A stretch of DNA of 64,000 nucleotides from Spodoptera frugiperda (Eukaryota > Arthropoda > Insecta > Lepidoptera > Noctuidae): positions 10,950,473-11,014,472 of the forward strand of contig NC_064229.1 in the NCBI RefSeq assembly GCF_023101765.2, in the 5' to 3' direction. The notes beneath the pieces are model-generated. The model made no database searches and was not told the origin of the DNA. It saw nothing but the letters and a program-made list of their open reading frames with translations. Positions 56,527 to 64,000 of the stretch are shown here, in pieces. The translations under genes and the position numbers were made by a program. Position 1 is the first letter of the stretch. Each line of letters starts with the position of its first letter.

Positions 56527-57258
56527 TTTTTTTTTGACCCCAAGGTGGGAAATCCTCATGGAGCCCTCTCGCCTGGGGAGGACGAAAGGGACTGTCAGAC
56601 TCTTACTGACTAAAACCCACCCCGGTGTCCCGTCTCACACGTGGGTACGAGGGTGCGGGAAACGAAATTCTTCCTCGGCCCCCGAACTCGTGGCGGCCTG
56701 CCTTGCCAGGCCCCACCTCAAGATACACAGAAGAGTGAGGTGTTGACCTCCTCTGTGCTACATCTCGGAGGCGCGCGTGGACACAACACGCGCCACCATC
56801 TCGGGTCCTTTAGAACGGGATAACGGGGACTTCCCCAAGTCCACCGTCCCTGGACCCATTTATGGGGGTCGAAAGAGAGCAATTTCTGCTCTCCTTCGAC
56901 GCCCGGTGCGCCTACTGCGGGAAGGTACAGAAGTTGTGACTTCCCTTTCCCTCTCCGCAGCCTCCTTCTGCGACATGACATCTTCGCAGAAGGACACCAC
57001 TGCATCCCACGACTCTGCACTGCCGACCATTTTTTGGACAACAATCGGCAGTGACAGATCGTCACCGATCTCCGATTTGAGGACACGACGCGGCCCGTCC
57101 CAAGCCGCACACTCCACGAGTGTATGCTGCGCCGTATCCTCCTCACAATGGACGCAGTGATGGCACCCTGCCTATGCGACACAGAAACTTCCCAAAACAT
57201 CCATGCCCCGAGAGCACCTGTGTCGCATGAAACGACAGGGAACCGTGCCTCCTCCCGA
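56527..57258 (-). pseudogene. 5'-truncated R1-clade LINE (pol C-terminus, 3' UTR and tail)
   Basis: On the minus strand: SFHATQVLSGHGCFGKFLCR, IGR, then after a one-base frame change a zinc-knuckle-like CHHCVHCEEDTAQHTLVECA, then AAWDGPRRVLKSEIGDDLSL, SWDAVVSFCEDVMSQKEAAE, a basic tail (SRSRRTGRRRRAEIALF) and a stop near 56858. I recall this order from the C-terminus of lepidopteran R1-type pol proteins. The 3' UTR contains ggggtgggttttagtcagta, agagtctgacagtcccttt and ends in an A-run (T-run 56526-56535 on +). Endonuclease and RT domains are absent; dead on arrival. Confidence 0.82.
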
Positions 57259-57589
57259 AATTAAATAACATGATTGGAAGTAACGGAAATTTATTTGTTT
57301 GAAATAAAGTTCGGCTTCACACAGCTTCATGTGGCTTATATCATAAAAAAAATATTGGCTTGTACATCAGATTAATAATAAAGTCACTCAGGTGAACTAA
57401 ACCACCTGCTTTCTGACTACCGTTAGATATAACAAAACGAAAGGTGTGCACAAACAATAATTTAAGGAAATGGCGTTAATACTAAAACCCTTCAATACAT
57501 TTCCTGTCACAAACACCTGAAGATAAATGGCAGCTTTCTACCTGATCACTGTCCAGTGCAGCTTGATTGAATACCAACAAGCTGGTTAG

Positions 57590-57870
57590 TTAGGCGAGGG
57601 TCAGAGGGCCTCGGGGCGTCCACTGCCGCGTCCACTGCCGCCGGCCATGAGGAAGCTTATGAAAAGCTATTCACGGCTAAATGATACCGAGTGTCATATT
57701 GTTATGAAGCGTGAAATTGTATTTATGGTATGATTTGATTAACTGTGTAAGCAATGATGATTATCGTAAAATATTGTGTGTGATAAGACCGCACATTGTA
57801 CTTTAATTACTATTAACTACAATGTAAATGTGTTTTATGTATGTGTGCAATAAAGTATAAGTAAATAAAT
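57590..57870 (+). other. possible terminal exon or processed transcript end
   Basis: A GC-rich segment (cgcgtccactgccgccggcc) opens a short frame PRPLPPAMRKLMKSYSRLND, TECHIVMKREIVFMV, stop; then AT-rich sequence to a canonical AATAAA (57851) with a T/GT-rich downstream context. No homology recognised and no splice partner identified. Confidence 0.25.
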
Positions 57871-58162
57871 ATTTGTTGGTGAAAACTTGGTGTTAAATTT
57901 ACTTCCCCTTGTGATTGTGCTTCCCCTTCTAAGATCAAATGTGTGACGTTGAGTCATGTTATTATTAAATGCAATGAAGTTATTTTTTGTTTGTTCTGGT
58001 TTAAGAAAACATTAAACCATTAGTTGAGTGATCGCAAGAGTAACTGTAGAGTAAAAGGTGTCAGGTTCGATTTTCTCATAAACCAGTTTTGTGGAGATTC
58101 ATAACACAAAAATCTTTTAGAAAGTTTTAAAAATTCTCATTTATCATAGAAGAAAATTATAA

Positions 58163-58262
58163 GGTTATATCGTCCAACGTCTAGCGGGTTCAATTCCCGC
58201 ATGGGGCAACAATTTGTGTGATCCACACCTACGTCACAGGAAAAAAACCCAGTGTGGGGCAA
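58163..58262 (+). mobile_element. tRNA-derived SINE fragment, + strand
   Basis: gcgggttcaattcccgcatg (box B), gggcaacaatttgtgtgatc, cagtgtggggcaaag. Same family as 11498-11640, opposite orientation. Confidence 0.65.
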
Positions 58263-58807
58263 AGTTTAAAAGAATTGCAATAGCACGAAACACTGCCACT
58301 TCTATGTCTACAAGCTCGCTCCCTATTACATGAAAATTGGAAATCACAGCATAACAGGCGTAAACTGAATGAATGAGAACGAAAAGTGAATGATCATAAC
58401 ACAATGAGCACTGAACATCATAAAATTCAGTATAGAATTTTTTGCACTATAAATGCTGAAGCTAGTTCGATATTCTTTTGTTCTAATAGAAGTCATGTGA
58501 ACGGTAATGAACCCGTGTCTGAATGAGTCACAGCAACTGAGCCACTGAGTCAATGTAACTATAAAACTGAAGACATTATGAAATTAATGACGATCACGCT
58601 GCAGTGTGAAGTTTATCTATGTACGTATATAATACTTAATGTTTCTTGCAGTATTATATGAAGTTCTACAATCATACTGATTTTTTTTACAGAATTGTAT
58701 GTAGAAGTTATTTATAAGTAATACTACATTCTACTAATTGTGCTGTAAGTCCTCTATATAAAAAGGGGCGGCTTTTTTTACCATACACCGATATAATTCC
58801 AGACACT

Positions 58808-58970
58808 TTGATATTCCGAAGCTGCGGACTACCTAGCGGCTTACCTGAGCTCCGGCTTGAAAAGCAGGAGTAGAAACGGGGCGGTTGTTAGTCAGTAAGA
58901 GTCTAACTATCCCTGTCACCTCACCCAAGGCAGGAGAAATACTTGGATGACTTTCCTTTCTTAAAAAAGA
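58808..58970 (+). mobile_element. R1-tail retroposon, + strand
   Basis: gaagctgcggactacctagc, agctccggcttgaaaagcag, acggggcggttgttagtcag, aaggcaggagaaatacttgg, A-rich end. Confidence 0.75.
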
Positions 58971-59659
58971 CTATATGTTAAGTATTAAAGACAATATGCT
59001 AATTTACTATTTGCTGTGCCCATCAGGGTCCACGATTGCTACCATGTTATTTATATTACCATCTTATCTTTACATTGTGGATTTGCAATAAAGAATTATG
59101 AATTATGAATTATAACTAACGGTATTACAATAAAAAAATGTAACGCATCCTCATTGCTGAGATGTAAGCTACTTTAAACATTAGAATAGTTGTAAAATGT
59201 TACTAAATACCATAACGATGATCATTCTACATAACATACTAAATATGACATTCATATCAATCGATACATTATTGAAATCAAATCGTGCACCTTTCGTATC
59301 GAACCCCGATACTTACGTAATGTATTGTTTAGTTACATTACATGTGATACCGGCCCACTTAAGGTACCATCATTATTATAAGTCTGTCAATTTGTACCAA
59401 TCTGTCAAATGTAAGGAGATCATTAATTGTTTTATATGTATGTATGTAGGTACCTATAAATGTAATGTATGTAGGTCGATATTAATACTGATCATCTCAT
59501 GGTGATTTGAAATCAATTAATTAATATGTATTCAATGGTATTTTTATTGTTACTAAAATAAATTCACCAAGGAATCTATAAAAAATCAACAATTAAAAGT
59601 AGCTGGAGTCAGTTTCTAGACGAATATCAAAAGAATTACTGTATCTGTACCTAAAAGGC

Positions 59660-59800
59660 CCTGTAAAACCCAAAAAACCAATGTGCCAAAAACCACTACC
59701 AAAATACCACTGTATCAAAAATCCACTGTACCAAGAAACCATTGTATCAAAAAATCACCGTACCAAAAAAACGCCGTACCAGAAAACCACTGCCTGTACC
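59660..59800 (+). repeat. about 18-bp minisatellite
   Basis: Seven or so imperfect copies of a unit like aaccactgtaccaaaaa (ccactgtatcaaaaat, ccactgtaccaagaaa, ccattgtatcaaaaaa, caccgtaccaaaaaaa, cgccgtaccagaaaa). Confidence 0.75.
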
Positions 59801-59864
59801 TAAGTACTGAAAGACAAACTTTCTACCTCCACCAATCAAAATCCTAATCTAATCGGGACGATTT

Positions 59865-59945
59865 TCTAAAATGGCTGCCGTACGTAACGGATGCTGCGAC
59901 ACATATTGTTACAGGGTCTCACGTGCGCTTGCGCAACTGCCGCCT
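59865..59945. promoter_or_regulatory. GC-rich patch with repeated GTGCGCTTGCGCAACTG
   Basis: aaaatggctgccgtacgtaa (YY1/Pho-like ATGGC) then GTGCGCTTGCGCAACTG at 59923-59939, identical to 52555-52571. Promoter-like by motif only. Confidence 0.3.
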
Positions 59946-60224
59946 ACCGCCAGATCTGGCGACATGATACCAGGATCCGAGATCACAGCTAAATTAACGA
60001 CGAACACTACGATTTTATGGAAAAGAGAAATCTAGACAATGACAGAAACCTAGACTAGATTTGTAGATAAAATACAAAAGCTAATTAGCTTTGGTAATCA
60101 AAATATTACAATTTAAAGTCATTATTACATTGACTAGACAGCAGTCTAATCGTTTAACATTGACATTCGAGGATTATTTTATGGCTTATTTATATCAAAT
60201 CACTAGTATTCTCACAGCTTACCA

Positions 60225-60372
60225 AACCCCTATAACTCCTGTAAGTCAGGATCTACAATAGATACAACCATGAAAACACCGTTACACTAAAGTCCGTTAC
60301 ACGGCGCGTCTCAGGGACATGACTGTCTTGGATCCCACAACGAAATAAATCAGAAGAAAAAGAAAACGATAG
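60225..60372. repeat. interspersed repeat, copy 2 of 2
   Basis: See 53550-53715. Confidence 0.45.
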
Positions 60373-60432
60373 TTTCCATATATTACATTGTCATATTATA
60401 CAATATTCTTACTTTCATGTTCCAAAAAGAAT

Positions 60433-60589
60433 CATGGGGCCCAGTAGAGCTAATGCCTAATCCGGAGCTGCGGACCACCTAGCGAGTTTACCGGGGCTCC
60501 GAGGGAACGGGGTGGTTTTTGGTCAGTAAGAGTCTGACACTCGCCCAAGGCGGGAGAAGTCATTGGATGATTTCACTCTCTCAAAAAAA
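60433..60589 (+). mobile_element. R1-tail retroposon, + strand
   Basis: catggggcccagtagagcta, atgcctaatccggagctgcg, acggggtggtttttggtcag, aaggcgggagaagtcattgg, A-run end. Confidence 0.8.
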
Positions 60590-60944
60590 CCTGCTTTTGT
60601 CATATGTTAGGAATTGCACCCAAATAACATCAATCACAATCCTTTCACGAATTCTATTAAGAAACCCTTTATATTAATGACCCAGTATAGTTCAAGGTTG
60701 TATTCTAATCACTGACACACGTCTGTCCGTCAGTCTGTCACATTGGACACGCTGTCTCGTGGGCGATGTTTGTTAACAGCTAATCATCAGTTAACATTGT
60801 TGTGATTATTTCAAACCAACTGGTTAGTATTTTAACTGTTAATTGTCAAGGTTCTTGATGAATGATGAGTGATGTTTTGTCGTGTGTGTTGTGAGTTGAG
60901 GTTAAGTGATTGTAAGTACCTAGAGCTGTTGATCGTCAGATCTC

Positions 60945-61110
60945 GTGTTTTTTTTAAACATGGATTTTCTCCTGTGTCGTAGGTGCGTTTACAAACATAA
61001 AATTTCATATACATATGATACCCAGACTCGAAACAACAATTTTTGGAACGTTGACGGCAGACACGTTGCATGGCAGCCTGAGCCACCGCGCCAACCGTGC
61101 AGTCAAAGTC
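60945..61110 (-). mobile_element. tRNA-derived SINE, minus strand
   Basis: gccaaccgtgcagtc at the right (head on the minus strand), tctcctgtgtcgtaggtgcg at the left; same family as 11498-11640. Confidence 0.65.
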
Positions 61111-61327
61111 AGTTTCTTGAGTATGTTCGTAGTAGTAGTAGAGAGTAATGATGTCGTACCAAATTCTTACCAACTACATTATTTTTCGACATACAGATAA
61201 TACTGGGAAAAATTAGGTGTACTTAATTAACCCTTCTATCACATTATTACATGTTTTTCAACATCAAAATTGCCTTTAATTCTAATTTTGGTAGGTTCAA
61301 TATTCTGCCGTGCTGGCTAGAGCAAGA

Positions 61328-61475
61328 CTTTTTTAAAGGCGTAAATCATCCAATGATTTCTCCTGCCTTGGGCGAGGCGACAGAGAGTGTCAGACTCTTA
61401 CTAACTAAAAACCACCCTGTTCCTACTGTTTTTCGAGCCGGAGCCCCGGTAAATCCGGCTAGAGCAGGGCTAGAG
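61328..61475 (-). mobile_element. R1-tail retroposon, minus strand
   Basis: T-run, then catccaatgatttctcctgc, gagagtgtcagactcttact, aactaaaaaccaccctgttc, gagccggagccccggtaaat. Confidence 0.8.
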
Positions 61476-62197
61476 AAGCGTGAATTGCATCAAAGTCCAC
61501 CTAAACACAGTTTATCGCAACTTTAAAGTGAACTTAATTAAAACCCTTTAATTTGCGGTCCGTTAACCAACGCGTCAATGTCAACGGTTTAAACAATCGC
61601 GAAACGTTTGACAAATAACTGTTATTAGAGAAATAGTTTCAAGTTGCCATCATCTGCCGCCCTTGGAGTTTTTTTCGTAAAAATTGAGAAAGGATTGTAT
61701 TTACGACCGTAATATATCACTTATTGTCCTATTGAAATACGCAATAATTTGAGCTATTTATTTAAATAGCCAATTTCAAGAACATATTTGTTTGTAATTA
61801 ATACACATTTAAGGGTGGTATGAGTTTTTGTTTGTTGTAAATTCTTAAAAACATAATTTGAGTTAGTTTTCCTACTATTGAAAATTATCAGTATTGTTTA
61901 TTGCTTTATCTACTTTATCATCAGAGATGTCATTTTTGAAAACCTTTTATTTGAATTTAATTATCATTGACAAATGCTGACGATGTCACAATTAGTGGAA
62001 AGATGAAAATGAACGTGGTGCGCAAGCTGCCGACCGCAACTTTGAGAAAATCTCAGGAATTTTAATAATAGTCTCACTTCACCACCTTAATGGGAAAAGG
62101 AAATACTCACCTTGAATTACGTCGCCATGGCAACCGCGGGGCGAAGAAAATATACAAACATCGTCCCTTTATAATTTAACACCAGCGATTTAGACAT

Positions 62198-62307
62198 ACC
62201 GTGGCTCCAGCTCGAAAAGAGTAGGAACGGGGTGGGTTTTTAATCAGTTAGAGTCGGACACCCACTCGTATCGACAAGTCATTAGATGAATTTGCCCCTC
62301 ATAAAAA
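62198..62307 (+). mobile_element. R1-tail retroposon, + strand (short)
   Basis: accgtggctccagctcgaaa, acggggtgggtttttaatca, gttagagtcggacacc, A-rich end. Confidence 0.65.
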
Positions 62308-62309
62308 GC

Positions 62310-64000
62310 GATTTGGCTTAACGCTATTTGACTAGAAGAATCTACTGTATTTCAGACTACCTCATTACGCTAACCAAACAGTTATCACGCCACTTCATTA
62401 AGTGCACCAGATTTATGAGGTCCCAGCTATGATTCCCGGATCGGTAAATTATTTCACTAATAATACTGACTCTAGAATTGTGGACGGTTTTTGGGAATAA
62501 GCTCAATCAAATAATATAAAGTTTTATCAAATAACCCAACTGCAACATCATCATAAATATAAACAAGAAAAAGAAACCACCGATATCAAAACACCGATAA
62601 TACCACATGAGGGACTCCAGGTTACGTAGTTCACAACCACACAGACAGACAAACGGAGACAGCCACTCTTTATAGCGAAATACAAACAATGGTTTACTTT
62701 ATGGTGGTCGCTGCACACCATGCAATCTATGGCTCGTTACGTGAAGTCTGCACGACCCGGGAACTGAAGCCGAGACCTCATAAATCAGGTGCAGTTAGTG
62801 AAGTGGCGTGATAACTGTTTGGTTCGTGTTATCTAACTGCATAAAGAGCATGAATGTTTGATGAGCTCAACTTTCATTTGGTACGATCCAAACTCCGTGA
62901 CAGTTTATTTCCTATAGAAAGAAGCTCCTCATCTTCATAAGAAGTGTTTGCCATAATCTCAACGCCAGGTGGACTTTAGCTTAAAAGGATCATACCATCT
63001 AGTACGAGCGAACTTTACGTAAATCAAACTTTAAAGTAATCGAAACGAGAGCGCGTTCGTTTACTACAATCATAAAGCAAACTCGTACTAAGGGTACTTG
63101 GTCTATCAGAGACCGCTACTGGCCGATCTCGGTTAAATGTGTAAGTAGTCCTTTAGTCAACTACAATACCCGCGAGAAGAGTAGGGGTTGATAATGTATT
63201 CCACACTGCCGTCATTACTCGGCACCCGGTATACCTTGGATACGGAATAAAACCGTAGATCAGAATCAAGTTTGAAATGAATACCATTTAAATCGTGGAC
63301 CTCCTCCTTTGTTTTAAGCTGGTTCCAAAAAGACACAAATTATGTATCTACTTGTGTCTCTTTTTAAAATAAAGCTCTATATTATGAACTCCTACACTTA
63401 TCTATTAGAAAAACAAAAATATACTATTTTAATATCATTATTTACAATGAGATACATAATTACCATTAAATATCTTTATCTGAAAAGCGCCAGAGTGATC
63501 ACACGAATACGCCCGTTTTGGAGTTTGACCCATTACCATTCTCATTTCATATTCCCCTACAGTACACCACTCGTTACAAAGCTTACAATTGAATGAACTA
63601 CTTCAGCTAAGTGACAAGTTTCCGTCAGCCATTGACTGAGGCGACGATTGACACTCATTGTTAGTAAACGCTGACTTCAATCGATTGATCTGTATTGCTA
63701 TACTAGATTTGCCCCAAGGTGTTGCTCGTAGGTCAAATGATAAATATAAAATGAGTGTTTGGAGCATTTAGGTAGACAATGATAAGATATTTTACAAAAG
63801 TCAACAGAGTATTGGTGAAGATTATTTATTTTAGAAAGATAAGCCTCTGTTTGAAAATCTTTTGGTACCAAAAGCGGTTTATCAAGATTACGCCGAGATA
63901 ATCGGGCACAAATATATACATGTCAAAATGAGAACCTCCTTTTTTAATGTCGATTAAAAAACTATTCCCCAATCCCTTAAATTTATTACCCCTGAAATGA
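62310..64000 (+). other. right-hand intergenic end of the window
   Basis: A decayed SINE-like piece (about 62700-62785, cacgacccgggaactgaagc) and MITE copy 4 are the only structures I can name. No gene. Confidence 0.4.
62996..63099. mobile_element. MITE, TTAGTACGAG family, copy 4
   Basis: atctagtacgagcgaacttt at the left, aaagcaaactcgtactaagg at the right, AACGAGAGCGCGTTCG in the middle. Shortest copy. Confidence 0.7.

Overview
This window is nuclear DNA from a moth or butterfly, probably a noctuid-like moth. The evidence is one large insect neuronal gene with many short exons in AT-rich introns, embedded in repeats I recognise as lepidopteran: R1-clade and CR1/Jockey-type LINE pieces, tRNA-derived SINEs, retroposons built around 'gtccatgggcggcg', and several TIR/MITE families. 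Family names rest on remembered protein sequences and motifs; no database search was run.

Region 1 (1-31254, + strand) is the 3' half of unc79, a HEAT/armadillo-type solenoid subunit of the NALCN/narrow abdomen sodium-leak channel complex. I reconstructed 32 exons with GT-AG sites. Their phases chain without a break, total 4515 nt, and encode the C-terminal 1504 residues plus a TAA stop; the 5' half lies left of the window. At four exons the gene carries local duplications. Three are tandem arrays whose unit is the 3' part of an exon, its splice donor and a scrap of intron: 28 x ~83 bp at exon 2, 4 x 132 bp at exon 23, and 6 x 163 bp at exon 30. At exon 9 the 5' part of the exon is copied into the following intron. 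The introns also hold MITEs, a PIF/Harbinger-like element with a TTA target duplication, nested TIR elements, SINEs and retroposon tails.

Region 2 (31255-38700) is AT-rich and non-coding, downstream of unc79. It could be a long 3' UTR or a separate non-coding transcript. At 37396-38648 it has nine TGTANATA (Pumilio-type) motifs in about 1.25 kb, three of them in or beside the loops of short hairpins.

Region 3 (38743-45090) is a satellite-like array. Two diverged versions (A and B) of an old lepidopteran repeat alternate with a retroposon in units of about 1.14 kb. Hairpin stems are kept by paired changes between A and B, and a 166-bp MITE sits in one copy.

Region 4 (46330-49924) is a nearly intact non-LTR retrotransposon with an endonuclease plus reverse transcriptase frame of about 957 codons and a poly(A) tail. 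A 5'-truncated copy of the same family lies in the last intron of unc79.

Region 5 (49925-64000) is repeat-rich and intergenic: a truncated R1-clade LINE on the minus strand, SINEs, MITEs, and a few GC-richer patches with promoter-like motifs. I found no second cellular protein gene that I can defend.
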